Shown here in pieces: positions 1 through 8,687 of a stretch of DNA of 57,041 bases; the stretch's first letter is position 1; every line of letters begins with the position of its first letter. Made by a program: the position numbers and the translations under genes. The notes beneath the pieces are model-generated. The model was given only the letters and a program-made list of their open reading frames with translations, searched no databases and was not told where the DNA came from. This DNA comes from Loktanella sp. (lineage in GTDB: Bacteria > Pseudomonadota > Alphaproteobacteria > Rhodobacterales > Rhodobacteraceae), in NCBI GenBank assembly GCA_017390475.1, contig JAFPBO010000028.1:1-57041 (forward strand). Reading direction: 5' to 3'.

Positions 1-197
1 AGCAGAGGCGACCCCAGACCCGCCGCTTCAGCTCGTTCGTGCCAGGCGCCAAGCACTCCGGTGCTATCAGTGTCGATCAGCAGAACCCGACGCCCGGCAG
101 CCACGGCAGCGCTGATTAGGGCGCGCGAGAGCGTGGTTTTGCCACTCCCCCCTTTCCGGGCCATCGCGGCGATGACCACAAGATTGTCGTTGGGCAT
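1..197 (-). CDS. ParA/VirC1-like ATPase, N-terminal part (runs off the window)
   Basis: Reading the minus strand from the ATG at 197 gives 65 codons before the window ends. The N-terminus has the deviant Walker A motif KGGSGKTT (about residues 14-21) and the following beta strand VLLIDTD, the hallmark of the ParA/MinD/VirC1 family of small partition ATPases. These proteins bind ATP, dimerise on DNA and position plasmids or relaxosomes. A ParA beside mobC and a relaxase could be a partition protein or a VirC1-like helper that recruits the relaxosome to the VirD4 coupling protein. The second is favoured only by context. It is transcribed away from mobC, and the candidate oriT region lies between them. 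The C-terminal two thirds are outside the window, so full length and a ParB or VirC2 partner cannot be checked. Confidence 0.85.
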   Translation of the reverse strand, partial: MPNDNLVVIAAMARKGGSGKTTLSRALISAAVAAGRRVLLIDTDSTGVLGAWHERAEAAGLGSPL

Positions 198-239
198 GGT
201 GCGCGGACCTCCTGCAAAAGTAGTGTAACGCGACAAAGA

Positions 240-600
240 TGCAATAATGTCGCTAACCTCTTGGTGCATCGGCGTCAAGCGGAAGACGGGATGCATGATG
301 CGGAGGCCGCGATGCAATCGCCGCGACGCGTTTTGCGGCGACCAGACAGCGGGGCGCAGGCGACAGACGCCGCGATCCAGGTTGCGCGATGCTTTTGCCA
401 AAAGACGTGCTGCATTCGGCATCCTCCAAAGCACGTGAAGCGCGGAACGCGACGCGGGGTGCACGCAACGCCGTGCATGAAGCGCGATGCACTATGCGTG
501 CTGCAATCGACACGGCCCACTTGCCCGAAGACGCGCTGCAGCGCGCAAAAGACACGGTGCATAGGACGCGATGCACCGTGCATGGAACGCGGGACGCGTT
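240..600. repeat. Degenerate short-repeat block upstream of mobC
   Basis: This non-coding stretch is built from variants of short words: GCGATGCA (near 309, 484 and 568), GATGCATGATGC (290), GTGCATGAAGCGCGATGCA (473-491), and GGAACGCGACGCG or GGAACGCGGGACGCG (443 and 583). Several reading frames stay open across it in both strands, giving Arg/Cys/Ala-rich translations that look like artefacts of the repeats rather than proteins. The block fills the gap between the divergent ParA-like gene and mobC. Such iterated DNA is common at transfer origins and partition sites. That role is inferred from position. Confidence 0.6.
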
Positions 601-726
601 ACATTGAGCGCGTTGCGCGCTCCATTTGACAAAGGACGTCAAATCAGCCCCAAAGGCCGATTTTCTACATTGAGTACAAGCCCTTGGTGCCTTCTCCGCT
701 TGTGCGGGGAGAAGGCGGGCTTGTAC
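553..726. other. Candidate origin of transfer: four consecutive hairpins
   Basis: Four inverted repeats follow each other directly before mobC. First, CACGGTGCAT (553-562) pairs with 571-580, a perfect 10-bp stem with an 8-nt loop. Second, GAGCGCG (606-612) pairs with 616-622. Third, ATTTGAC (624-630) pairs with 638-644. Fourth, GTACAAGCCC (674-683) pairs with 717-726 around an inner CCTTCTCC/GGAGAAGG stem (690-697 with 708-715). A relaxosome accessory gene and a relaxase follow immediately, the usual layout for oriT. I see no sequence that I can identify as a known nic site, so the assignment rests on structure and position. The last hairpin could instead be a REP-like element or a regulatory site for mobC. 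Confidence 0.5.
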
Positions 727-730
727 GAAG

Positions 731-1345
731 GTGGCAAGAAATAGGAACGTTAACTTCAAAATGTCACGCAGCCGAAGACTGACCGAAACAGACCGTCTGA
801 GCATCGCCAAAGAGCGTGCGCAGGGCGTCGCCGCTGCTGATCTGGCCCAGCGGTATGGGGTCAGCCTGAAGACGATCTACAATGCTGTGAACCACGCTCT
901 GGACCGGCAAAACGCGAATGGCAGCCGGCCGATCGTCATTGGTCTGCGGGTCAGTCGACGTGAGTTGGCCGCGTTTGATGCCGCACTTGCCCGTCATGGC
1001 ATCACCAATCGCACAGATGCCTTGCGCCATTTGGTGTTGGCTGCTGATGAAATCCTGGAGCCTGATCACGCCTTGACTGAGGCCCTTTCTGCTCGGGCGG
1101 CCGACATCAGCCGTATCGGCAACAACATCAATCAGGTGGCACGGCGGCTCAACGAAGCCAGGCTAAAGGGCCAGCCTTTGTCCTACACTGCGGAAAGCCA
1201 CGGGCATATTCGCGAATTCGCAGGGCTGATCCTCGATCTGACTGATCGCTTGCAGGCGCTTCTCTTGAAGCGCCGTGCCGATCTGGCGCTCAAGGTCACA
1301 AAGGCATGGGCCCCGCTCGTCCCGGATCGGCTAAGGCGTGGGTAA
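731..1345 (+). CDS. mobC: MobC-family relaxosome accessory protein
   Basis: A 204-residue DNA-binding protein. An N-terminal helix-turn-helix resembling those of resolvases (about residues 15-50, with LAQRYGVSLKTIYNAV) is followed by a MobC-type region, where GNNINQVARRLNEARLK (about residues 127-143) is the family signature. MobC proteins bind oriT, help melt the nic region and usually repress their own operon. The stop overlaps the relaxase start, so the two are translationally coupled. The GTG at 731 lies right at the foot of a large hairpin and has no good ribosome-binding site. An in-frame ATG at 761 preceded by AGGA (743-746) is an alternative that keeps the whole helix-turn-helix. A decayed second copy of this gene lies at 29.1-29.4 kb on the other strand. 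Confidence 0.85.
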   Translation: MARNRNVNFKMSRSRRLTETDRLSIAKERAQGVAAADLAQRYGVSLKTIYNAVNHALDRQNANGSRPIVIGLRVSRRELAAFDAALARHGITNRTDALRHLVLAADEILEPDHALTEALSARAADISRIGNNINQVARRLNEARLKGQPLSYTAESHGHIREFAGLILDLTDRLQALLLKRRADLALKVTKAWAPLVPDRLRRG

Positions 1346-3680
1346 GCGCCTTGCCCACGGTATCGGGCCTGCCCTCTTCGATCGCGACTGGAGCCGGGTC
1401 TCCGGCAGCTGGCAGGGACTTGCCAGGAACGCGCAGATGGTGCGTGCGGCGCGGGGCTATTCGCCGGCCATCTTCAAGCCGATCTCGAAGGGCGGGTGCC
1501 ACACCGGCGCGCAGCTCAAGGCCCAGCTGACGTATCTTACCACCAAGTCGAGCCACATCCTCGACAGTCGTGGCACACATGATGGCAAGAAGACCCTTTC
1601 GGAGGCCGAGATCGACCGGGTCGTGCGCCGCTTTGAGAACCAGTGGGGTGAGCGGCACAGCCCCAAGCTCGGCCATACCTCGCATCTGCTGATGGCCTTT
1701 CCCGTCGGCACCAGCGGCGAAGAGGTACGCGCGATCACGGAATCCGTCTGCGACAAGTTCTTTCAAGGTGAGGGGTCGCAATTCGACTATATTGCTGCAA
1801 TACACCAAGATCGCGCGCATCCACATGCGCATATCGTTCTGAACCGCCGCAGCAAGGATGGCGAAATGTTCTTTCTCGGGAAGGATCACCACTTCAACTA
1901 CGACGCCTTCCGGGCGGCGATGGTTAACGCGGCGCAGGTCCACGGGATCCGGCTCGAGGCGACACGGCGTCTTGACCGGGGGGTGACGACCTACCGCGCC
2001 GAGATCGATGGGGTCTACAAGGCCCGTGATGAGGGGCGGCCACCGGTCGAGCGCCAGCGCACTGGCGCTGATCTCGCCGCAGCGCTCCAGACGGTGGCGC
2101 GCACCGCGCTGACCTATCGGGGTCTGGCTGCTGAGGCGTCCCGGTCGAACTTTGAAGACGTGGCCGAGGCGCTCGAGCGGGCCAGCACCATCCTTGCCAG
2201 TGGCGGTCAGATTCAATCTGACGGAGCCATCTATATGTCCCAAGACGAAACAGCGTTCGACACGCTGATCACCGAGTTTTCTCAAAACATTCGCCAGATC
2301 GAGGCTGCGATCGATCGCGCGCCTGCGTCCGAGCGGCCGGAAATCGAGCGCAAGCTTACCGATGTCCTGGCCTCGGTCGCGCATCTGAACCCGCTCGGGG
2401 ATCGTTCGGCCGCGCTGCTTGATGCGCCCTCCCCAGACGGTATTTATGCGCGCGCCAATATGCGCGAAGACCAAATGATGCGTCTCGACGACGGGGATGT
2501 GAAGGCACGGCTCACGGAGGTGCTGCAGGGCACGGGGATCGACCCCGAAGCGGTTGCCGCCCGCATGCAGGAGGGTGCTGGCAATGCAGCACTCGAACGG
2601 CAGTGGCTGGCGCAGGATCTGCGCGCCATCGCCAAGGCGGGCGATCTCGATCTGGAGAAGGGCGAGGATCGTGAGGAAGCGCTAGACCGGCTGGAAGCCG
2701 TTCATGTCCGCCTCGGCGATACTCTAACCGATGCGCGCATCCTGCGGGCGGTCGACGATGTCGATGAGGCGGAGGTCTCGCTCGCCGAGCGTCTGACGCC
2801 ACTGGGCCGCGATCTCGACGACGCGGGACCGGACGCCTTCGCCCCGTCCGAGCGGCAGGACTTCCAGCAGCTGGTTGCCCAATTCCGACGGACAGATTTC
2901 ACCTACCCGTTCTCAGACGACCCTTCCGTGCGCAGGGCCGGTGCCGTCGAAGTGGAAGAAGCCCGCGCCGCCTTCAACGCCTATGCACAGCGATCGCCCG
3001 ATCACGCCGAATTGGCCTCCATGGCATGGGACAAGATCACCGACAGCCGCAAGCCGCAGGAGTTCGCCGTCGAGGAGAAGGATCGCAGGCTCCACGCCGG
3101 CGATATGGACCTTGCTCTGCGCGATCCTTCGCAACATCTTGGTCCGATCACCGAGGATGACCGCACCCTCGCGCGCTACCGCGCGGAAATGCCCGATGAA
3201 GAGTTCGGTACCGCGGTGCAGGATGAGATCAACCGGCTGCGCGCCGCCGGGGCATCGCGCGCCTATATCAGTGAGCGTAGTTTCGACATCGAGGATCAAG
3301 AGCGACAGGACTATGCCGAGCGGCGCTTCATGGCTGAGACCGCCCCTGATGTGTTGACCTTCCTGCAGCGGGCCGAGGCCGAGGACGTGAAACCGCTCAC
3401 CGAGACGGATGGGCAGCGCCTCGTCGCCCAGATCGACCGCAACCTCACGCCGAACGCGGTGACGGCGCTGCGCGCGGGGCACGCCGATGTGCTGGAAAAG
3501 TTTACCGAGCACCCGCTGCGGCAGCTGGAACTCGCCAAGGCCTATCTGGAAAGCAGCGAGGTGACTGCCCACGGCCCCGCCATGGAGCGGGTGCTGGATG
3601 CCCTGGCCGAAGAACAGATCGAGGCGCAGTGCGCGCGTCACGCGGCGACCCATGGCGAGAAGGGGATCACCCATGGATAA
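1338..3680 (+). CDS. virD2: VirD2-like relaxase
   Basis: A 780-residue protein from GTG 1338. The N-terminal 250 residues form the relaxase: a tyrosine in QLTYLTTKS (Y66) is the likely DNA-transfer residue, and HPHAHIVLNRR supplies the three metal-binding histidines (H161, H163, H165). The rest is charged and largely helical, typical of the extension that docks with the coupling protein. The enzyme should nick oriT, stay covalently attached to the 5' end and be exported with the strand. An ATG at 1437 with AGGA eight bases upstream is an alternative start that keeps the catalytic core. The 99 bases between the two starts are conserved in the decayed copy near 29.0 kb, which supports the upstream start. 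The last codons overlap the virD4 start. Confidence 0.88.
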   Translation: MGKRLAHGIGPALFDRDWSRVSGSWQGLARNAQMVRAARGYSPAIFKPISKGGCHTGAQLKAQLTYLTTKSSHILDSRGTHDGKKTLSEAEIDRVVRRFENQWGERHSPKLGHTSHLLMAFPVGTSGEEVRAITESVCDKFFQGEGSQFDYIAAIHQDRAHPHAHIVLNRRSKDGEMFFLGKDHHFNYDAFRAAMVNAAQVHGIRLEATRRLDRGVTTYRAEIDGVYKARDEGRPPVERQRTGADLAAALQTVARTALTYRGLAAEASRSNFEDVAEALERASTILASGGQIQSDGAIYMSQDETAFDTLITEFSQNIRQIEAAIDRAPASERPEIERKLTDVLASVAHLNPLGDRSAALLDAPSPDGIYARANMREDQMMRLDDGDVKARLTEVLQGTGIDPEAVAARMQEGAGNAALERQWLAQDLRAIAKAGDLDLEKGEDREEALDRLEAVHVRLGDTLTDARILRAVDDVDEAEVSLAERLTPLGRDLDDAGPDAFAPSERQDFQQLVAQFRRTDFTYPFSDDPSVRRAGAVEVEEARAAFNAYAQRSPDHAELASMAWDKITDSRKPQEFAVEEKDRRLHAGDMDLALRDPSQHLGPITEDDRTLARYRAEMPDEEFGTAVQDEINRLRAAGASRAYISERSFDIEDQERQDYAERRFMAETAPDVLTFLQRAEAEDVKPLTETDGQRLVAQIDRNLTPNAVTALRAGHADVLEKFTEHPLRQLELAKAYLESSEVTAHGPAMERVLDALAEEQIEAQCARHAATHGEKGITHG

Positions 3681-5655
3681 GGGCAAGATCGCGGGTGGGA
3701 TCCTGAGCCTGACGCTGGTTGGCCTCGCCATCGGCTATGTCGTGGCTACTGGCTACCTCACCATCCGCTACGGGCTTCGGACGGACGCATTCGACGTCAC
3801 CTTACTCGCACGCGAGTACCGCGCGCTCGGTGTCAGCGCCCCACGGGACTTCCTCTGGGTGAACCTCATCCTTGGCGGCTTCGGCTTGGCATCGCTGATG
3901 CTGAGCGTCACGCTCCTGGGCGAGGCGCTGACCCGGTTCGGCACGACACATTGGCAGACCAAGGCCGAGATGAAGCGCAACGGCTTCTTCGCCAAACCGG
4001 GCGGTGGGTTCCTGTTGGGCAAGCTCGGTCCCCCGAAATCGAAGCGCCCTTTCCTCGTGTCCAAGACCTTCCCCCACGCGCTGATCGTGGCGCCGACGGG
4101 CCGAGGCAAGGGCGTGGGCTTCGTGATCCCGAATCTGCTCACCTACAAAGGCTCGGCTGTCGTGCTCGACGTGAAGGGGGAGAACTTTCGTGAGACCTCG
4201 CGCTTCCGCGCCAGCATGGGCGACAAGGTGTTCCGGTTCGCGCCAACAGACTGGGACCGGCCGACGCATCGCTACAACCCGCTTGCCCGCATCGCGGCCA
4301 TGACCAATCCCGACCGGCAGCAGATGGAGCTGAAGCTCACCGCAAAGCTCTTCCTGCAAACCGACAACGAAAAGCTGAGCGGGCTTCTGGCCGGGGGCAT
4401 CGATCTGTTCGTGGCGGCCGGCCTTCTGGCCTTCGAGCGCGGTGTGCCGACCATCGGCGAGATCTACCGCATCACCGCTTCGGGCGGCGACAAGCAGAAG
4501 GAATACCTCAAGCGCGCGCAGGAGGTGAAGAACAAGTCGGCCAAGCTGATCTTCGAGCGCATGGCATCGACCAACAATGACACCCTGACCTCCTACCTGT
4601 CGCTCTTGATGACCTCGGGTCTCGACACCTGGGACAACCGTGCGATCGACGCGGCCACCGCGACCTCGGATTTCTCCTTCCGGGACATCCGGCGGCGCCC
4701 GCATGCGATCTATCTCGTGGTCGAATCCGAGATGATCCGCCCACTTGCCCCGCTGATCCGCCTCTTCTTCTCCGACCTGATCGCCTCGTTACAGGCACAG
4801 GAACCTGGAGACGACGAGCCCTGGCCAGTGATGATCATGCTCGACGAATTCGACCGGCTCGGGAAGATGCCGATCGTCGCCGAAAGCATCAAGACGCTGC
4901 GCTCTTTCGGTGGCAACCTCGCCATTGTTACCCAGACCATCCCGGCATTGGACGAGATTTATGGCGAGAACACGCGCCGGTCGCTGCAGGGCGGTGCAGG
5001 CGTGAAGCTCTACCTCACCCCGTCCGAGCAGAAGACTATCGAGGAGCTGAGCCAGGCTGTAGGCAAGACTACCAAGCGCGTGGTCACCCGATCACGTGCG
5101 GTCGGGCGCAACCCCTTCGAGGGGCGCAGCGTCTCAGAGCGGACCGAGGATACGCCGCTTTTGACCGAGGACCAGGCACGGCGCATGGACCTCGACGAGG
5201 TGATCCTCGTGATCGACGCTCAAATGCCGATCCGGGCGCGGCGGATCAAATACTTTGAGGACCCGACGCTGAAGGTGCTGCATGGCGGACAGGCGGGGAG
5301 TTTCCCTTACCCAGACGAGGATGCTCTGCGGCGGGATCGGCAGATGACCGAGACGCGAGAGACGGTGGAAAAGCTAAAGCTGGAATTGCAGGAGGTGCGG
5401 GCCGCGGCAGGGGCGCAGGGGTCTAGGACTGCTGCTCTGTCGACAACGGCAGAGACACCTGCAACGGAGCCGCAGGGTCCACCGCCAGCGCTGTCAGGTC
5501 GGTCGCGAGGTAAGGCAGCACGTGCGGCGGCGGGTGGCGGTGGATTAGGCCGGCTGTCGTTCGACCTGGTGGGGCTGGGGCTCAAGGAGGCAGACAGAAC
5601 CGAGCTGGCGGCAGCCGTTCAGACAACGCAAGACATCATCGCGGAGTATGCGTGA
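3673..5655 (+). CDS. virD4: VirD4/TraG type IV coupling protein
   Basis: A 660-residue inner-membrane ATPase that links the relaxosome to the VirB channel. Two transmembrane helices are visible (about residues 6-30 and 60-83), then Walker A APTGRGKG (140-147), the LLTYKGSAVVLDVKGEN region, and Walker B MLDEFDRLG (about 388-396). The C-terminal 100 residues are low-complexity and Ala/Gly/Pro-rich. The ATG at 3673 overlaps the relaxase stop by eight bases and follows AGAAGGGG. A longer frame exists upstream but would run deep into the relaxase gene. The mobC-virD2-virD4 order is one transfer operon. The VirB genes are encoded separately on the other strand. Confidence 0.93.
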   Translation: MDKGKIAGGILSLTLVGLAIGYVVATGYLTIRYGLRTDAFDVTLLAREYRALGVSAPRDFLWVNLILGGFGLASLMLSVTLLGEALTRFGTTHWQTKAEMKRNGFFAKPGGGFLLGKLGPPKSKRPFLVSKTFPHALIVAPTGRGKGVGFVIPNLLTYKGSAVVLDVKGENFRETSRFRASMGDKVFRFAPTDWDRPTHRYNPLARIAAMTNPDRQQMELKLTAKLFLQTDNEKLSGLLAGGIDLFVAAGLLAFERGVPTIGEIYRITASGGDKQKEYLKRAQEVKNKSAKLIFERMASTNNDTLTSYLSLLMTSGLDTWDNRAIDAATATSDFSFRDIRRRPHAIYLVVESEMIRPLAPLIRLFFSDLIASLQAQEPGDDEPWPVMIMLDEFDRLGKMPIVAESIKTLRSFGGNLAIVTQTIPALDEIYGENTRRSLQGGAGVKLYLTPSEQKTIEELSQAVGKTTKRVVTRSRAVGRNPFEGRSVSERTEDTPLLTEDQARRMDLDEVILVIDAQMPIRARRIKYFEDPTLKVLHGGQAGSFPYPDEDALRRDRQMTETRETVEKLKLELQEVRAAAGAQGSRTAALSTTAETPATEPQGPPPALSGRSRGKAARAAAGGGGLGRLSFDLVGLGLKEADRTELAAAVQTTQDIIAEYA

Positions 5656-5963
5656 TCAGCTCTTGTAGGACATTGCTTCGGGTGAGGCCATTGCCGCAAA
5701 ACCGTTTGTGAAGCGCGACGTTCAGCAAGTTAATCACTGTGGTTGAGTGCGCCTTTTGCACAAAGGAACCCTGATCCACGGATATAGACCAAGTCTTCTC
5801 AAAATGAGAATTTATAATCCGGATAAAAGTCCGGCCTAAAGCGCTTACATCGGACTTTAGTTCGCTTTACGGTCCAAGTGGTTGACTTTGACCTTAGGTT
5901 GGGGTAAAGCGTATAAAAATACGGCTAAGGGTTTATAAGGCGGAATTTACTCCGATATAAAAT
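5656..5963. promoter_or_regulatory. AT-rich control region of hipBA with inverted repeats
   Basis: No gene is visible. Base composition drops to AT-rich and the stretch contains nested inverted repeats. AAAGTCCG (5826-5833) pairs with CGGACTTT (5851-5858), and TAAAGCG (5837-5843) pairs with CGCTTTA (5863-5869). A further TAAAGCG lies near 5905, and a GGATA/TATAA-rich segment runs up to the hipB start. HipB dimers bind repeated palindromes ahead of their own operon, so these are plausible autoregulatory operators. No assay or consensus match to the enterobacterial HipB operator is claimed. Confidence 0.5.
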
Positions 5964-6332
5964 ATGTCTTCGTACCAAGTTCAGACGACCCTCAAACGAC
6001 TTGGCCATGACATCCGTGTCGCCCGCAAGAAGCGGCGGATGTCTGTCGCAGATTTTTGTGAGCGATTGGGTGTGACCGACAAGACGCTCGCCAAGCTCGA
6101 GACGGGCAACGGCGGTGTGCGGCTCGAGACTCTGGCCATGGCCCTCTTGGTTCTTGGTGAGCTACACCGGCTCGGCGAAATGCTGGATCCGGCGAAAGAT
6201 GACACCGGCCTAGTCCTTGATGAAGCCCGCCTGCCGGAGCGGATCGTCAGTCGCCGCAAGCCCGTGTCCGCCAGATCAGCCAGCACGGAGGCCCGATCAG
6301 ATGACATCGATAATGAAGGGAGCGCTTTCTGA
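5964..6332 (+). CDS. hipB: HipB-type XRE antitoxin and repressor
   Basis: A 122-residue protein with an N-terminal XRE/Cro helix-turn-helix (about residues 8-62, with MSVADFCERLGVTDKTLAKLE) and a polar tail. HipB antitoxins bind operator DNA as dimers, bind the HipA kinase and neutralise it. The TGA stop overlaps the ATG of the next gene (TGATG at 6330-6334), the usual coupling in hipBA operons. The pair sits between virD4 and the end of the virB operon, a typical position for a plasmid maintenance module. Confidence 0.85.
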   Translation: MSSYQVQTTLKRLGHDIRVARKKRRMSVADFCERLGVTDKTLAKLETGNGGVRLETLAMALLVLGELHRLGEMLDPAKDDTGLVLDEARLPERIVSRRKPVSARSASTEARSDDIDNEGSAF

Positions 6333-7564
6333 TGGTTGTAGCGCGTGTTGCTCTTGGGAATGGGCTTTTTCCGGTTGGTCGCCTCATTTTTGAGACTGAC
6401 GGGCGGCGCGCGCATTCCACCTTCATCTATGACCAGGAATGGATCGACAGCCCGCGCGGTTTCGACTTATGCCCCCAGATGCCGCGAACGAGCGCGCCTA
6501 ATCACGCAAGTTCCAGCGGGCGCGACAGCAGGAAACGTGATGTCATTGCTGGGCCCTTTGCGGATACCTCTCCGGACAGCTGGGGTCGCAAGTTGATGCG
6601 CCGGGTTTTGGGCGAGGAGGCAACCGAGTTCGATTTCTTGATTACATGTGATGATACCGCACGCCAAGGAGCACTGCGCCTCCAGCAGGAAAATGGTGAG
6701 CCATTCCCGCAGATTGGAAAGGCTGTCCCGCGCCTAGCTGATATCGAGGACCTGCTCAGGATCGCGCAAAGGTTCGAACGAGACCCGGCCGGTGCAGCGC
6801 AAGATGCGCTGGATCTCGTTGGCGCCGCCGGCACACCGGGCGGTGCGAGGCCAAAGGCAAATATGAGAGATGGGGACCGACTCTGGCTTGCCAAGTTCAC
6901 CTCAATTAACGACACATGGCCGGTGGAACGTCTCGAAGTGGCAACAATGAAGCTCGCCGGGACTCTTGGTCTGCGTACACCGGAATGCCGGCTCGAGTTG
7001 CCCGGCAGCTCGCACCCAATCGGTCTCTTCAGCCGTTTTGATCGCCGGGGTGGGGGACGGGTCCCCTACATCTCCGCACGCACGGCCCTAGGCAAGGTTG
7101 GACATGCAAGCGGCTTCTATACAGATATTGCTGATATTATTCGCACTATTTCTGCCCGGCCCCGTGATGATTTGCTCCAAATCTGGCTTCGAATGGTTTT
7201 CGGGATACTCGTCAACAACACGGATGATCACCTGAAGAACCATGGTTTCATCTATGCAGGGCAGAATCTTTGGCGCCTTTCACCGCTCTTCGACGTTAAT
7301 CCGCAGCCCCGGCGGCACGCCCAGATGGAAACCGGCATAAGCCCCATTCACGGGCACGTGCCAGACATCGTCGCCGCGATCGAAGCATCTGAGTTTTTTG
7401 ATATCAGTGCGCAGGAATCCCGGAGATTGGCTCGGGATATGGCGCGTCGCATTCGTGAAAGCTGGCGAGGCGAGCTGCGTCGCCAAGGGCTCAGCGGTGT
7501 GGGACTCAACGATTGCGCTCCGGCCTTCGAACATGAGCGCATGGAAACGGCACTGGGGCTGTAG
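6332..7564 (+). CDS. hipA: HipA-type serine/threonine kinase toxin
   Basis: A 410-residue kinase of the HipA family, near the usual length of about 400-440. Visible features are the nucleotide-binding loop GGARPKAN (about residues 170-177), the catalytic loop NNTDDHLKNHGF (295-306) and the metal-binding segment SPLFDVNP (317-324) that replaces the DFG motif. Both catalytic motifs are intact, so the toxin is probably active. HipA kinases phosphorylate aminoacyl-tRNA synthetases, in E. coli GltX, and cause growth arrest; the target here is unknown. It is coupled to hipB and convergent with virB6. It likely acts as an addiction module for the conjugative element. Confidence 0.9.
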   Translation: MVVARVALGNGLFPVGRLIFETDGRRAHSTFIYDQEWIDSPRGFDLCPQMPRTSAPNHASSSGRDSRKRDVIAGPFADTSPDSWGRKLMRRVLGEEATEFDFLITCDDTARQGALRLQQENGEPFPQIGKAVPRLADIEDLLRIAQRFERDPAGAAQDALDLVGAAGTPGGARPKANMRDGDRLWLAKFTSINDTWPVERLEVATMKLAGTLGLRTPECRLELPGSSHPIGLFSRFDRRGGGRVPYISARTALGKVGHASGFYTDIADIIRTISARPRDDLLQIWLRMVFGILVNNTDDHLKNHGFIYAGQNLWRLSPLFDVNPQPRRHAQMETGISPIHGHVPDIVAAIEASEFFDISAQESRRLARDMARRIRESWRGELRRQGLSGVGLNDCAPAFEHERMETALGL

Positions 7565-7661
7565 TCGCCAAGGATTTTCGTCCCTATCAGATAGGTCGGC
7601 GGTAAAACGGCGCGGAGGCAATGTAAATCTGTCCGTCGAGCGATGAACAACCGACAACTAC

Positions 7662-8687
7662 TCATCGCCCTAATCGCTTTGCCCTTTCCGCCATCCTCAT
7701 CACCTGCGCACTTGCTGTTGTCACCGCGGTCTGCACAGCTACGGGCGCTTGTACCGTGCCACGACCAACCACCTCCCCTGTTGTCAGCGCCCCAATCCTT
7801 GCTCTGCTCTGCACCCCTGACGTATTCATCAGCCCCCGCAATACTCCTGCTGACCCGCCTACGATTGCAGGTGCCGCGGCCACCATCAGATTCCCCGATA
7901 TCCCTCGCACGATCAGGGGAGTTGCCGCGACGAAGCCTTTGGCGAGGAACACCATCACAAAGAACGGCACCAGTGAGCCGATATTGGTCGCTGAGTTCGG
8001 ATCGCCGAGCTGCGCCAGCAGCGAATTCGCCATGCCGACGACCGTCGAGAACATGGCGGCGATGACAATGGGGTAGAACGCGTAGCTGATCGTGGTCGAG
8101 ACCCATCTGTGGAAGAAATCCTTCGTCGCATCGAAGAGCGACAGCGCGATCATGAGGGGGGCAAGGCCGAGCATCAGAGTCAGCATCATCTTGGCGAAGA
8201 TGAGGACGATGCCGGTCATGAAGCCGAGCAGGCTCAACATGACAAGGCCTATCCCGCCTAGGATCGCGCCGGTCACCCAGTTCAGGTTGTTGCCGATCGC
8301 GTTCAGGTATGTGGCGAAGCGCTCGATCAAATTATCGAACTCCCCCGCAAAGTGGCTGGCACCTGCCCCTCCTCCACCGACCGACGACACCAGCGTGCCG
8401 GCCACATAGTCGAGGCCTCCGATCACGGTATTGGACACAGCGTTGAAATTGGCCCAGTTGAAGGCGAAGAGCCCTATCAGCGTCAGCTTGATAAGATACC
8501 AGAAGAAGCTGGCCCCATCCATGCTTCGGAACTGGAAGGCCATGTTGATGCAAACGCCGATCAGCGAAAGCGTAACCATCAGCAGGATGATCGTTCCGGT
8601 ATTGCTCGCCACGGCCCCAAACTGGGACTCGGCGGCATCGACAAGGAAACCGTCAGCAGTTTCGACCATCCAGCTGACGACGCTCAT
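7662..8687 (-). CDS. virB6: VirB6-like polytopic membrane protein
   Basis: A 341-residue inner-membrane protein with several hydrophobic segments, about residues 30-52, 60-78, 133-165, 168-185, 200-225 and 235-265. A glycine-rich periplasmic stretch (VSSVGGGGAGA, about residue 105) lies between the second and third, as in the central VirB6 loop. VirB6 forms part of the inner-membrane translocation channel. It is the last gene of the virB operon, displaced from the usual place between virB5 and virB8. Its ATG overlaps the stop of the preceding exported protein (TAATG), so the two are coupled. It ends convergently with hipA. Confidence 0.85.
   Translation of the reverse strand: MSVVSWMVETADGFLVDAAESQFGAVASNTGTIILLMVTLSLIGVCINMAFQFRSMDGASFFWYLIKLTLIGLFAFNWANFNAVSNTVIGGLDYVAGTLVSSVGGGGAGASHFAGEFDNLIERFATYLNAIGNNLNWVTGAILGGIGLVMLSLLGFMTGIVLIFAKMMLTLMLGLAPLMIALSLFDATKDFFHRWVSTTISYAFYPIVIAAMFSTVVGMANSLLAQLGDPNSATNIGSLVPFFVMVFLAKGFVAATPLIVRGISGNLMVAAAPAIVGGSAGVLRGLMNTSGVQSRARIGALTTGEVVGRGTVQAPVAVQTAVTTASAQVMRMAERAKRLGR

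Noticed and set aside
253-810. Long open frames on both strands across the repeat block (for example 185 codons on the minus strand)
   Set aside because: Translations are Arg/Cys/Ala-rich reshuffles of the same short words, overlap each other on both strands, and run into mobC on the opposite strand.
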